Under the pieces are notes generated by a model, which saw nothing but the letters and a program-made list of their open reading frames with translations, did not search any database and had not been told where the DNA came from. DNA of 36,472 nucleotides, from NCBI GenBank assembly GCA_017395245.1, contig JAFPVR010000025.1:1-36472 (forward strand), in the 5' to 3' direction. The position numbers and the translations under genes are program-made. Shown here piece by piece: positions 25,401 to 32,742 of the stretch. How positions within the stretch are numbered: position 1 is the stretch's first letter; the number at the start of each line of letters is the position of its first letter. The stretch comes from Bacteroidales bacterium (lineage in GTDB: Bacteria; Bacteroidota; Bacteroidia; Bacteroidales; WCHB1-69).

Positions 25401-26472
25401 GACGCTCGTGGGCAGCGGCTTCGGCCACGACAATCCCGTCGCTGTGACCGTCACCGGCGGCTCCACGCCGCCCGTGAACGAATTCAACCTGGTTATGTAC
25501 GAGGCTTTCAGCTACACGCCCAACCCGATGCAGGAAAATCAGACCGTCACAGTGAGTGCCAGCGTGGCCAACGCCGGCTCGGGTAATTTTACCGGCACCG
25601 TCAAACTGGCCTTGCTCAATGCCAACAATATGGAGGTTCTGGCCCTTGGGCAACAGAGCGGCACGATAAGCACGATGACCTACACTCCCCTACAGTTCAG
25701 CGGCACCATCACCGTACCTGCAGGCACCTACCAATTGGCTTTGCTCTACCAGGCCACCGGCGAAAGCACCTGGACACTCGTCGGCAACGACCTCGGTGTT
25801 GACAATCCCGTCTCTGTGACCGTCACCGGCGGCTCTACCCCGCCCGTGAACAATGTAGACCTCAACATGTACACCGACTTCCTTTACACGCCCAACCCAC
25901 TGAAGCAGAACACCATGGCGTACGTCTCGGCCAGCATCATCAACATGGGGAGCACCGCGTTCACCGGAAGTCTGCGGCTCGCGCTTGAGACCGAGAACGA
26001 AGAGTTGGTGCAGACCATCCAGCAGATAAACGTCAGCACGCCCCTCGCCGCCAACGGCAACGCCACGTACAATTTCAGCGGTACCATCACCGCCGAGCCC
26101 GGATTCTACAATCTTATACTTTACTACAAGCCCGACGGCGCCACCAATTGGACGGCCGTGGGCAGCAACTACAACGCTTCCTTCCAGAATCCGAAATCGG
26201 TCATTGTAACTTATCCGGATGGCATAGACGACCACTCGTTGGAGACCGCCAAACTCCGTCCCAACCCCGCCACCGACCATTTCTACCTCGATGTGGACGC
26301 CCAAAACCTCGACAAGGTTGAAATCCTATCTTCGACCGGACAAATTGTCCTCTCGCAGAAGAATGTCCTGTCCAGCGAAAGCATCGATATTTCAGGTTTG
26401 AGCAGCGGCGTCTATTTCGTGCGCTACGAGGCATCCAGGCGCATCGGCACGCTTAAACTCATTGTGCAATAA
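22429..26472 (+). CDS. C10-family (streptopain/PrtT-like) secreted cysteine protease, multidomain, T9SS sorted
   Basis: A 1347-residue secreted protease. Residues 1-20 are a signal peptide (MKKSFLFLVSVFILTNMAWA) and about 21-130 a Spi/streptopain-type propeptide. About 150-365 is the peptidase C10 domain with Cys177 (YVGCVATAMAQLMKYYNW) and His338 (GGHCFVCDGYDNF), followed by FHFNWGW. Two modules of about 180 residues start at Cys407 and Cys592 (YLHYPL...YVAGTN/YVSGTN...FTYSG). Four Ig/CARDB-like repeats begin at 772, 895, 1019 and 1144, each near (F/D)LN-x-MY-x-x-F-x-YTPNP. The C-terminal T9SS type A sorting domain (about 1270-1347, LRPNPATDHFYLDV...SGVYFVRY) directs export and surface anchoring. 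It lies 29 bases after its broken paralogue and may share that promoter. Substrates probably include host or dietary proteins (inference). Confidence 0.93.
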   Translation: MKKSFLFLVSVFILTNMAWASPVDSMEAKNLAQTFYRLHFPGQALPVFEEISQSVGVEHFYIFNNTSGPGFVLVAGDDCATPILGYSGANNCQSGELPDNLRSWFNYYDGTIAASVLNGAVATPEIAEEWNNLRTGNLPEPQSVTAVSPLLATTWNQIAPYNDLCPGTGSDKPYVGCVATAMAQLMKYYNWPTTGTGSYSYYCNNGTYNYGILSANFGTTTYDWANMLNSYPNTNSGTAAQRTAVATLMYHCGVSVNMSYSPEWSGAFLADCEVASTYPNYPTAEKALKNYFKYSPSLVGAARANYTNTQWIAMLKNDLDQQRPVLYDGTAQNGQGGHCFVCDGYDNFNNFHFNWGWEGNYDGYFVLDNLTPGTGQAGAGSGDFSYNQSALFGVVPNNGSTPDPSGCAYLHYPLPGTLNFYTFNNNGGYVAGTNIYGETAKADYFTYSGSGSVQSLNVTFGAIDGVNGSINFTVWADNNGTPGAVLGSKTVTLNTIYTTAVNLGGNYECVFDNPIAVNGSFFAGIDFSNASSAIGIYTTTAGDTANTGWSLSSSGQWVPYNSPSHVNANLTHAIHPYVCATSTPTPPDPTGCNYLHYPLATTTTYTVNGGGYVSGTNVYGDEAKADYFTYSGNGSVEKIKITIGAIDGTNGSVAFTVWADNNGTPGAVLGSKTVTLSTIYSAAASNNGDYECVFDSPIAVSGSFFAGLDISNATSYFGLVSTVDSTAANTAWDYYDGDWWPYTDSWELSVTNAIFPYVCSGSDPNPPTPTTDLNVYSNFTYTPNPMQQNQSVSVEVSVANTGSSAYNGTLKLVLLDANNIEQQVIGQSNITLNSMSFFNFQFSGTVTVPVGTYQMAVFAQPTGQSTWTLVGNGLNYPNPVSVTVTGGSNPPVSAFNLIMYEDFTYTPNPMQQNQTVTVSATVANSGTGAFNGNLKLVLLDANNFEAQTIGQTSGSLNTMTYNAFQFSNTVTVNPGTYNLALYYQATGESTWTLVGSGFGHDNPVAVTVTGGSTPPVNEFNLVMYEAFSYTPNPMQENQTVTVSASVANAGSGNFTGTVKLALLNANNMEVLALGQQSGTISTMTYTPLQFSGTITVPAGTYQLALLYQATGESTWTLVGNDLGVDNPVSVTVTGGSTPPVNNVDLNMYTDFLYTPNPLKQNTMAYVSASIINMGSTAFTGSLRLALETENEELVQTIQQINVSTPLAANGNATYNFSGTITAEPGFYNLILYYKPDGATNWTAVGSNYNASFQNPKSVIVTYPDGIDDHSLETAKLRPNPATDHFYLDVDAQNLDKVEILSSTGQIVLSQKNVLSSESIDISGLSSGVYFVRYEASRRIGTLKLIVQ

Positions 26473-26514
26473 GCAGTAACGTTTCGCTGAAATTGATTTC
26501 ATACAAAATATTGG

Positions 26515-26550
26515 AGAGACATCATTTTTATGGTGTCTCTTCTTTTTATT
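26515..26550 (+). terminator. Rho-independent terminator of the C10 protease gene
   Basis: AGAGACATCAT pairs with ATGGTGTCTCT across a TTTT loop (one G-T pair) and is followed by TCTTTTTATT. It lies about 40 bases past the stop codon, just before the subtilase promoter. Confidence 0.75.
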
Positions 26551-26567
26551 GTATACAGAAAAATGTT

Positions 26568-26575
26568 TATCTTTG
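26568..26575 (+). promoter_or_regulatory. -7 promoter element for the subtilase gene
   Basis: TATCTTTG followed by CCGAA, 35 bases before the ATG at 26611. An in-frame upstream start would lie before this element and is therefore rejected. Confidence 0.65.
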
Positions 26576-26610
26576 CCGAATCTTATTCGTCACCAAAAAG
26601 TATAACAAAT

Positions 26611-28473
26611 ATGAAGAAACTTGTACTGTTTTCCATTCTGATATCGTTGACATTGGCAGGACGTTCGCAGGCCCTGCTGCACCGCGCCGTAATCGACGGG
26701 CGCGTGGACAGCGTCCGCATGGCCTGGAACCTGCCGCAGGAGTTTACCGGGCAGGGGGTGATCATAGGGGTCACCGACTGGGGCTTCGATTACACGCACC
26801 CCGTCTTCTACGACACCACCATGACACACTACCGCGTGCTTCGCGCCTGGGACCAGTTCAAAACCTCTGGTCCCGCACCTGCCGGCTACAACTACGGCAC
26901 GGAATACATCGGGCAGGACGCACTCCTCGCCGTCCACTGCGACACGAGCAACGTCTATGACTATGCCTACCACGGCACCCACTGCGCGGGCATTGCCGGC
27001 GGCGGCGGCGCGGGCACCCCGTACCGGGGCGTGGCCGTCGATGCCGAGTTCCTCTTCGTCAGCGTGAGCCTCACCGACGAGGAGGTCATCGACGCATGGC
27101 GGTGGATGTACGACGTGGCACAGGAGGAGGGAAAACGCCTGGTCATCAGCATGAGCTGGGGACTCTACTGGCTGGACAACATGGACGGCACCGGTGCCTT
27201 GGCGGAAGAGATGCAACGGCTCACCGACCTCGGCGTGGTCTTCGTGACCAGCGCGGGCAACAACGGCGACGAAGAGGATCATATCATGCACACTTTCACC
27301 CAGCAGGACACCATCCGCACGCAATTCACCTTCCCCCACTCCTCCATCGGTTCCAGCATCACCATGATGGGAACGCCCGGATATCCGTTCGCTTTCTCAA
27401 TCTTCGCAATGGACAACAACTACAACATTGTGGCAGAGACCCCGTTCCACGCCACCCTTAACGACGGTATTTACGAGGACTGGCTGGTCATCAACGGCGA
27501 CAGCTTGTATTATGCTTTCATGGCCGAGTCGGCGAATGCCTACAACAACCGGCCTCAGGTGCAGTTGGATGTTGCCAGAAACAACAACTACAAGTTCGGC
27601 CTCGCGGTGGCGGCGGCAGGCGGCGACTTCCACGCTTGGAACATGGCCCTCATCGAGACCAAATACGGCAACTGGGGCGGTTCCTTCGCGAAGCCAAGCA
27701 CCCATCCGGACTGGGTAGATGCCGACGCGCTCTACGGCATCAGCACCCCCGCCAACATCGATGTCGCCATCTCGGTGGCGGCCCACAAGTCTCGATTCCA
27801 GGCTCCTTCCGGTCAAATGGCCGGCGGCGCCATCGCCGACTTCTCCAGCTCCGGCCCCAGCTTCGGAGCGGTGAACAAACCCGACATCTCCGCACCCGGC
27901 AACAACATCGTTTCCTCACTCTCCAGCTACACGAACACCTATAGCGGCACCTATTATGCCGCTGTGCAGTTCAACGACCGCACCTACCGCTTTGTGCAAC
28001 TGTCAGGCACCTCCATGGCTTGTCCTTTTGTGGCAGGCGTGGCAGCGCTGGTGCTACAGGCCAACCCCAACCTCTCGGCCGAGCAGGTCAAGGAAATCCT
28101 GTTGGAGACAGCCTACAACGACCAGTTCACCGCACAGGCGGGCGTGCTGCGCTTCGGCGCGGGCAAGGTCAACGCCTACCAGGCCGTGCTCAAGGCCCTC
28201 ACCACCGTGGGCATCGACGAGTACGTGACCCCGCAAGAGTCGCTCTACACCGTCTATCCGAACCCCGCCAACAGCCAGTGCTATGTCACAGCGAACACCG
28301 CCAGCGACAACGCCCTCTGTCTGCTCTATGACCTCTCGGGCCGCCTTGTGCTGCAATCCCACCTCACCTCCGGCGTAAACAGCCTCAACCTCCAAGGCCT
28401 CACCCCGGGATGTTATCTGATGAAGATAACGGATGAGACGACGGTGGTGACGAAAAAGCTGATAATACGGTAA
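26611..28473 (+). CDS. Secreted S8 subtilisin-like serine protease with T9SS sorting domain
   Basis: A 620-residue subtilase. A signal peptide (MKKLVLFSILISLTLAGRSQA) leads almost directly into the catalytic domain, with little room for a classical I9 propeptide. The triad is Asp56 (GVTDWGFDYTHP), His121 (YAYHGTHCAGIAGG) and Ser468 (LSGTSMACPFVAGVAAL); the oxyanion Asn fits VTSAGNNGD. An insertion between His and Ser (about 230-350) carries a beta-rich segment. The C-terminal 75 residues (VYPNPANSQCYV...YDLSGRLVLQ...GCYLMKITDETTVVTKKLIIR) form a T9SS type A sorting domain. It is monocistronic, with its own promoter and a 28-bp palindrome after the stop. With the C10 protease next door it makes an extracellular proteolysis locus. 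Confidence 0.94.
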   Translation: MKKLVLFSILISLTLAGRSQALLHRAVIDGRVDSVRMAWNLPQEFTGQGVIIGVTDWGFDYTHPVFYDTTMTHYRVLRAWDQFKTSGPAPAGYNYGTEYIGQDALLAVHCDTSNVYDYAYHGTHCAGIAGGGGAGTPYRGVAVDAEFLFVSVSLTDEEVIDAWRWMYDVAQEEGKRLVISMSWGLYWLDNMDGTGALAEEMQRLTDLGVVFVTSAGNNGDEEDHIMHTFTQQDTIRTQFTFPHSSIGSSITMMGTPGYPFAFSIFAMDNNYNIVAETPFHATLNDGIYEDWLVINGDSLYYAFMAESANAYNNRPQVQLDVARNNNYKFGLAVAAAGGDFHAWNMALIETKYGNWGGSFAKPSTHPDWVDADALYGISTPANIDVAISVAAHKSRFQAPSGQMAGGAIADFSSSGPSFGAVNKPDISAPGNNIVSSLSSYTNTYSGTYYAAVQFNDRTYRFVQLSGTSMACPFVAGVAALVLQANPNLSAEQVKEILLETAYNDQFTAQAGVLRFGAGKVNAYQAVLKALTTVGIDEYVTPQESLYTVYPNPANSQCYVTANTASDNALCLLYDLSGRLVLQSHLTSGVNSLNLQGLTPGCYLMKITDETTVVTKKLIIR

Positions 28474-28478
28474 ACCAT

Positions 28479-28506
28479 GTAGAGACGCACGGCCGTGCGT
28501 CTCTAC
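28479..28506. repeat. 28-bp perfect palindrome, ACGGCCGT centre
   Basis: Arms GTAGAGACGC and GCGTCTCTAC with the self-complementary centre ACGGCCGT. It lies five bases after the subtilase stop and 97 bases before rel. It may double as a 3' hairpin for the subtilase mRNA, though no T-run follows. Confidence 0.9.
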
Positions 28507-28513
28507 ACCTACC

Positions 28514-28549
28514 ACCTCAATAACCAATAACCCATAACCAATAACCATT
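28514..28549. repeat. Stutter repeat CAATAACCAATAACCCATAA
   Basis: Degenerate tandem words in the spacer before rel, the reverse complement in style of the stretch at 8855-8884. Confidence 0.55.
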
Positions 28550-28603
28550 AAAAAAACGGCACAATTTTTGCAAAACCATAATCTAAAAAACGAAGAACGA
28601 AAA

Positions 28604-30856
28604 ATGGGAGAATACATACCAGACGAGCAATTAGAGAACCGGACTGTGGTGCGGAAGTACCGCGAGTTGCTGCAGGTGGTGTGGCCGCGGACCGACGCGG
28701 AGGAGCGCAAGCAAATCCGCAAGGCCTTCAAGCTGGCCACCGACGCGCACTACGGCGTGCGACGCAAGAGCGGCGAGCCCTACATCTACCACCCCATCGC
28801 GGTGGCCATGATCTGCTGCTCCGAGATGAACCTCGGCGCCACCTCCGTGATTTGCGCTCTGCTCCACGACGTGGTGGAGGACACCGACTACACCCTTGAG
28901 AACATGCGCGACCTCTTCGGCGAAACCGTCGCCACCATCATCGACGGACTCACCAAAATCGAGGATCTCGTGGTTGACAACCAGAACATCTCCCTCCAAG
29001 CCGAGAACTTCAAGAAGATTTTCCTCTCCATGTCGAAGGACGTGCGGGTAATTCTCATCAAACTTGCCGACCGGCTGCACAACATGCGCACCCTCGACGC
29101 GATGCCGCCCGAGAAGCAGCTCAAAATCGCCTCCGAGACTTCCTATTTCTACGTCCCCTTCGCCCACCGTCTCGGTCTCTACGCCATCAAGAGCGAGCTG
29201 GAAGACTACGCCATGCGCTACACCAACCCCACGGAGTACTTCTCCATCGCCGAGAAGCTCAAAGACTCCGAACAGGAGCGCGCCACCATGATTCCCGAGT
29301 TCATCGCGCCCATCCAGAAGGCCCTCGACCGCGCGGGCATACAGGCCGAAATCACCAGCCGCACCAAGTCCATCTCCTCCATCTACAACAAGATGCTCCG
29401 CAAGCAGATCAACTTCGAGGATGTCTATGACATCTTTGCCGTGCGCTTCGTCTTCGACAGCCCGCAGTATGAGGAGTTCGACATCTGTTGGCGGATTTAC
29501 CACATCATCTGCAACCTCTACCAGACCAACCCGATGCGAGACCGCAACTTCCTCACCCACCCCAAGCCCAACGGCTACCAGTCGTTGCACGTGACCGCCA
29601 TGAGCAAGCAGGGGCGCTGGGTGGAGGTGCAGATCCGCTCCAAACGGATGGACGAGATTGCCGAGAAGGGTCTTGCCGCCCACTACCGCTACAAAGAGGA
29701 TGGCGACACTGGCGATGCCGAGCTGAACCAACATCTGGAGGACTGGCTGCTCAAGACCCGCGAAATCCTCGACAGCAAGGATGCCGACGCCCTCGACTTC
29801 CTCAGCGAGGTGCGCCTCAACCTCGGACTCAAGGAGATTTTCGTGTTCACCCCCAAGGGCGACATGAAGGCGATGCCGTTGGGCGCTACCGTGCTCGATT
29901 TCGCCTACGCGCTGCACACCAACCTCGGCGACCACTGCATCGGCGCGAAGGTCAACTACAACATCACCCCCGTCAACAAGCCCCTCAACAACGGCGACCA
30001 GGTGGAAATCATCACCTCGAAGAAGCAGTTCCCCAAAGCCGAGTGGCTCGATTTCGTCATCACCCCCAAAGCCCGCCGCAGCATCAAGAACTTCTTCCGT
30101 AACGAACAGCAGGAACTCGTGTCGTCGGGCAAATTGCTGCTCAAGCAATACTTCGACGAGCTGAAAATCGACTTCACCGAAGAGAACGTGCAGAAGCTGA
30201 TGGAAGCCTCCCACGAAAAAAGCCCCGAAGACTTCTGGAACAGTGTGGTCTCCAAGAAACTCACCAAGAACAAGATCGCCCGTCTGATGTCGGTAAAGAA
30301 CGCCAAGGAACTGGTCGAATTCCAGCAGAAAGTGTCGGAAGAGATCGAGAGCAAGCCAATCAACCAGCTTATCGACGAGCAGATGCATGTAACCCCGAAC
30401 GCCTTCCTGTTGGACGACGACTACGAGCAGATCAAGTACGTGCTCGCTGACTGCTGCAACCCCATCCCGGGCGACACAGTTGTGGGTTTCCAGGTGGCGG
30501 ACGACCGCATCGTGGTACACCAGACCAGCTGTCCGAACGCTATCGCGCAGATGTCGCGCTTCGGCAACCGCATCATCAAGACCAAGTGGCGCAAAGGCCA
30601 GAACATCGCCTTCCTCTCCGGCATCAAGCTCAAAGGTTTCGACCGCAAGGGCATCATCAAGGAGATGATGGACGTGATCACCTCCCAGATGGATCTCAAC
30701 ATCCGTTCTTTAAACATCGAGACCAAGAACAATGTCTTTACCGGTACGCTCATGCTCTACATCCAAAGTGTCAAGACCCTCAACAACCTCATCGAGCAAC
30801 TCCGTCACATCGACCAGATGGAATCCGTGGAGCGCATCGGCTACGATGTGAGTTAG
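28604..30856 (+). CDS. rel: Bifunctional (p)ppGpp synthetase/hydrolase, RelA/SpoT family
   Basis: A 750-residue long RSH protein that makes and degrades the stringent-response alarmones. The N-terminal HD hydrolase domain is intact (YIYHPIAVAMICC, ALLHDVVEDTDYT with His88-Asp89, IKLADRLHNMRTL). The synthetase domain follows (RTKSISSIYNKMLRK, VYDIFAVRFVF, THPKPNGYQSLHVT, EVQIRSKRMDEIAEKGLAAHYRYK), then a TGS domain (EIFVFTPKGDMKAMPLGATV), a helical region with the Cys-containing ADCCNPIPGD, and a C-terminal ACT domain. An intact HD core predicts hydrolase activity, so it is likely the main Rel enzyme. I chose the ATG at 28604; an in-frame TTG at 28568 would add 12 residues. Confidence 0.96.
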   Translation: MGEYIPDEQLENRTVVRKYRELLQVVWPRTDAEERKQIRKAFKLATDAHYGVRRKSGEPYIYHPIAVAMICCSEMNLGATSVICALLHDVVEDTDYTLENMRDLFGETVATIIDGLTKIEDLVVDNQNISLQAENFKKIFLSMSKDVRVILIKLADRLHNMRTLDAMPPEKQLKIASETSYFYVPFAHRLGLYAIKSELEDYAMRYTNPTEYFSIAEKLKDSEQERATMIPEFIAPIQKALDRAGIQAEITSRTKSISSIYNKMLRKQINFEDVYDIFAVRFVFDSPQYEEFDICWRIYHIICNLYQTNPMRDRNFLTHPKPNGYQSLHVTAMSKQGRWVEVQIRSKRMDEIAEKGLAAHYRYKEDGDTGDAELNQHLEDWLLKTREILDSKDADALDFLSEVRLNLGLKEIFVFTPKGDMKAMPLGATVLDFAYALHTNLGDHCIGAKVNYNITPVNKPLNNGDQVEIITSKKQFPKAEWLDFVITPKARRSIKNFFRNEQQELVSSGKLLLKQYFDELKIDFTEENVQKLMEASHEKSPEDFWNSVVSKKLTKNKIARLMSVKNAKELVEFQQKVSEEIESKPINQLIDEQMHVTPNAFLLDDDYEQIKYVLADCCNPIPGDTVVGFQVADDRIVVHQTSCPNAIAQMSRFGNRIIKTKWRKGQNIAFLSGIKLKGFDRKGIIKEMMDVITSQMDLNIRSLNIETKNNVFTGTLMLYIQSVKTLNNLIEQLRHIDQMESVERIGYDVS

Positions 30857-30859
30857 ACG

Positions 30860-30934
30860 TTCCTTGAGCAGCCTCGAAGAGGCAAAACGCGCGAAGCGCA
30901 ATTAACCCCACACAAGGCGAAGCCGCAGTGTGGG
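30860..30934 (+). repeat. Dispersed hairpin element family 2, copy 2 (leader of YtxH gene)
   Basis: TTCCTTGAGCAGCCTCGAAG, AGGC, then GCGCGAAGCGC and CCCACAC...GTGTGGG enclosing GGCGAAGCC. It begins three bases after the rel stop and ends 54 bases before the next start, sense orientation. Confidence 0.85.
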
Positions 30935-30988
30935 ACCAAACAACAAAAGTAACTAAAGTATCATTTAACCCCTTAAAATCACAAAAAA

Positions 30989-31237
30989 ATGAAAGCTTCA
31001 GAAATTTTATCATTCGTGGCGGGAGCCGCCGCAGCCGCAGGCATCACCCTTCTGTGCACCACCGAGAAGGGCAAAGAAATCCGCACCAAGGTGGGTGAGA
31101 AAATGACCCGCGAGGAGATCGACCGCATTATCGCCAAGCTCAAGGAGAAACGCGCCACTGCCCCGAGCGAGGACGACTACAACATCGACATCGAGGAGGA
31201 CGATTTTGAAGACACCATCCAAGACGAAGAGGTGTAA
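30989..31237 (+). CDS. YtxH-domain small membrane-associated protein
   Basis: An 82-residue protein: an N-terminal hydrophobic segment (residues 6-24, ILSFVAGAAAAAGITLLCT), then TEKGKEIRTKVGEKM, the GK-x-x-R repeat typical of YtxH-like proteins, and a strongly acidic tail (DIEEDDFEDTIQDEEV). YtxH proteins are linked to envelope stress in other bacteria; no activity is known. The stop overlaps the start of the next gene by one base, so the three small genes 30989-32032 form one operon. Confidence 0.8.
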   Translation: MKASEILSFVAGAAAAAGITLLCTTEKGKEIRTKVGEKMTREEIDRIIAKLKEKRATAPSEDDYNIDIEEDDFEDTIQDEEV

Positions 31238-31692
31238 TGGACATCTTAGGTAGATTCACCCGCAAGTCGCAGCGCAGCGCGAAGACGTGGAAAGACACGA
31301 AAACGTACTTCTCGCAGCGCTACGACCTGCTTAAGCTCGAGTTCCTGGAGAAATCGACGCAGTTGCTGTCGGTCATCTTCTCGATGCTGATCGTCATCGT
31401 TTGCGGCTTGGTGGTGCTGATCTATTTGTCGTCGGCACTTATCCACTGGCTCACCTTGGCGCTCGGCGCGGGCTGGGCCTATACCATCCTCTGTGCCCTT
31501 TTCGTCGCAATCATCGTGTTCGTGCTGGCCAAGAAGGACGTGCTTTTCGTGAAGCCGCTCATCCGAAAGTTCAGCCGCATCATGTACCCTGAGGAAGTGG
31601 AGGAGCTGGAGGCTGAGAACGTGGTGAAAGACGCGGAAGTTGTGGCCGAGCCGGAACCCGAAACCGAGAAAGGAGGTGCAAATGAGCAGTAA
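31237..31692 (+). CDS. Phage holin 3_6-type (DUF1469-like) membrane protein
   Basis: A 151-residue protein with a basic N-terminal region, an amphipathic helix (RYDLLKLEFLEKSTQL) and two transmembrane segments (about 45-70 VIFSMLIVIVCGLVVLIYLSSAL and 77-97 GWAYTILCALFVAIIVFVLA). The tail is acidic and Glu/Pro-rich. This topology matches the putative holin/DUF1469 family that recurs beside YtxH genes in bacterial chromosomes. There are no phage genes around, so despite the name it is most likely a housekeeping envelope protein. It overlaps its neighbours at both ends. Confidence 0.78.
   Translation: MDILGRFTRKSQRSAKTWKDTKTYFSQRYDLLKLEFLEKSTQLLSVIFSMLIVIVCGLVVLIYLSSALIHWLTLALGAGWAYTILCALFVAIIVFVLAKKDVLFVKPLIRKFSRIMYPEEVEELEAENVVKDAEVVAEPEPETEKGGANEQ
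31671..31676 (+). promoter_or_regulatory. Strong Shine-Dalgarno site AGGAGG
   Basis: AGGAGG lies five bases before the ATG at 31682, inside the end of the preceding gene. Canonical sites of this strength are rare in Bacteroidota and are not seen at the other starts here. It decides the start of the 116-residue protein. Confidence 0.75.
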
Positions 31693-32032
31693 AGCCCCCA
31701 TCAACGACTTGAACGAGATTGCCCAGCGCAAGCAGGAACTGCGCGCGAAAATCGAGGTACAGGAGCGCAAGCTCAGCAAGGATCTCGATGCCTACCAGGA
31801 CGACATTGAGACGCTCAAGAAGACCTGGAACGGGTTCAAGAGCGTGCGCAACTTCGGCAACAACCTTAGCACTTCGAAAGTCGGGCAGGTGCTGAAGACC
31901 GTCCACGCGCTCCCCATCGGCAAGGCGGCCAAGAACGCCGGCAGCAAGTCCGGCTGGCTCACCGCCCTCTCCATCGGAACAGAGCTCGTGAGCTGGATTG
32001 TCCAGCGCCGCAAAAAGAAGAAACAGGCATGA
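31682..32032 (+). CDS. Small coiled-coil protein of unknown function
   Basis: A 116-residue protein not matched to a named family. Residues 6-55 form a charged helix or coiled coil (DLNEIAQRKQELRAKIEVQE, RKLSKDLDAYQDDIETLKKT). A glycine/lysine-rich middle and a weakly hydrophobic C-terminal stretch (WLTALSIGTELVSWIVQ) ending in RRKKKKQA follow. The basic end after a hydrophobic helix suggests membrane association. It overlaps the holin-like gene by 11 bases and starts at a strong Shine-Dalgarno site; a strong terminator follows. The YtxH/holin-like/coiled-coil trio probably acts together at the membrane (inference). Confidence 0.75.
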   Translation: MSSKAPINDLNEIAQRKQELRAKIEVQERKLSKDLDAYQDDIETLKKTWNGFKSVRNFGNNLSTSKVGQVLKTVHALPIGKAAKNAGSKSGWLTALSIGTELVSWIVQRRKKKKQA

Positions 32033-32049
32033 CCTGTCATCATGTCAAA

Positions 32050-32081
32050 GGCCGCCAACGCAAAACGTTGACGGCCTTTTT
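32050..32081 (+). terminator. Rho-independent terminator of the YtxH operon
   Basis: GGCCGCCAACG (32050-32060) pairs with CGTTGACGGCC (32066-32076), one mismatch, loop CAAAA, followed by TTTTT. Confidence 0.88.
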
Positions 32082-32162
32082 CGTTGTAGAGCCGTCACAT
32101 TGTGGCGGCTCCACACGCACGGCAGGGTCAAACGGCACCTCGTGATGCCCGCAAGCGGCAAT

Positions 32163-32192
32163 GAAAAGGGCGGCTCGCATGGAAACCGCCCT
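32163..32192 (-). terminator. Probable terminator of DUF5618 copy 1
   Basis: Leftward AGGGCGG pairs with CCGCCCT and is followed by TTTT. It lies about 80 bases past the stop and is related to the hairpins after copies 2 (33378-33407) and 3. Confidence 0.6.
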
Positions 32193-32270
32193 GATTTTGT
32201 CTGTCAAAACCTCACATCCGCCCCGCACTAATCGCAAACGCGACAGACGCAGCGGCCAAGCTTTCGACCA

Positions 32271-32672
32271 TCACGCACACACCGGTTCGGGGACGAGCAT
32301 AGCGCAACGGTCGATGATCGCATTAGCATATTCGAATCCGGAGTCACAAGTCTTTTTGTTCTTAGTTCCATCGTAGCCCATGTGCAGATGCATAGTGTCA
32401 TATCCGGCAACGATAGCCGCCATCAGTTTCTTGTCGCGTTTGGCTGCCGCCTCCCTATACTTCTTAATGTCCGGACGGCCTTTCCCTTTGCTGACACCTA
32501 GCGCGGCATCCAATGCTATAAGACAACCATTCCACAAGGTATTCCCTGCCATTTTAATGTACTTTCCGTCAGTGTAGATGTTCAATTCGGGGTCATAGTT
32601 GGCTTTCTTGATGACCTCTTTCGCATTCGCCACATATCTCCTGGCTTCTTCTATAGGATCTTTCTTCTCCAT
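32271..32672 (-). CDS. DUF5618 family protein, copy 1
   Basis: A 133-residue protein starting MEKKDPIEEARRYVANAKEV, with YDPELNIYTDGKYIKMAGNT, LIALDAALGVSKGKGRPDIKKY and MHLHMGYDGTKNKKTCDSGF. This is the DUF5618 pattern, a small helical Bacteroidota family of unknown function; the fold may resemble HEPN-like helical bundles, but that is a guess. Two paralogues follow at 33484 and 36184. All three share a Cys-rich tail (DRCAMLVPEPVCA in this copy). It has its own promoter (32743-32750) with a 28-bp palindrome in the leader and a terminator downstream. Confidence 0.8.
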   Translation of the reverse strand: MEKKDPIEEARRYVANAKEVIKKANYDPELNIYTDGKYIKMAGNTLWNGCLIALDAALGVSKGKGRPDIKKYREAAAKRDKKLMAAIVAGYDTMHLHMGYDGTKNKKTCDSGFEYANAIIDRCAMLVPEPVCA

Positions 32673-32694
32673 ATTACTTGCTTATTGTTCGGGT

Positions 32695-32722
32695 GTAGAG
32701 ACGCAAAATTTTGCGTCTCTAC
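32695..32722. repeat. 28-bp perfect palindrome, AAAATTTT centre (DUF5618 leader 1)
   Basis: Arms GTAGAGACGC and GCGTCTCTAC around AAAATTTT. It lies between the -7 element and the start codon, ending 22 bases from the ATG, so it is part of the mRNA leader. Confidence 0.92.
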
Positions 32723-32742
32723 AATATCAAATTATTCCGCCG

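Noticed and set aside
31237-31692. Prophage lysis module (holin)
   Set aside because: No endolysin, portal, terminase or tail genes are nearby. The protein belongs to a chromosomal family found with YtxH genes.
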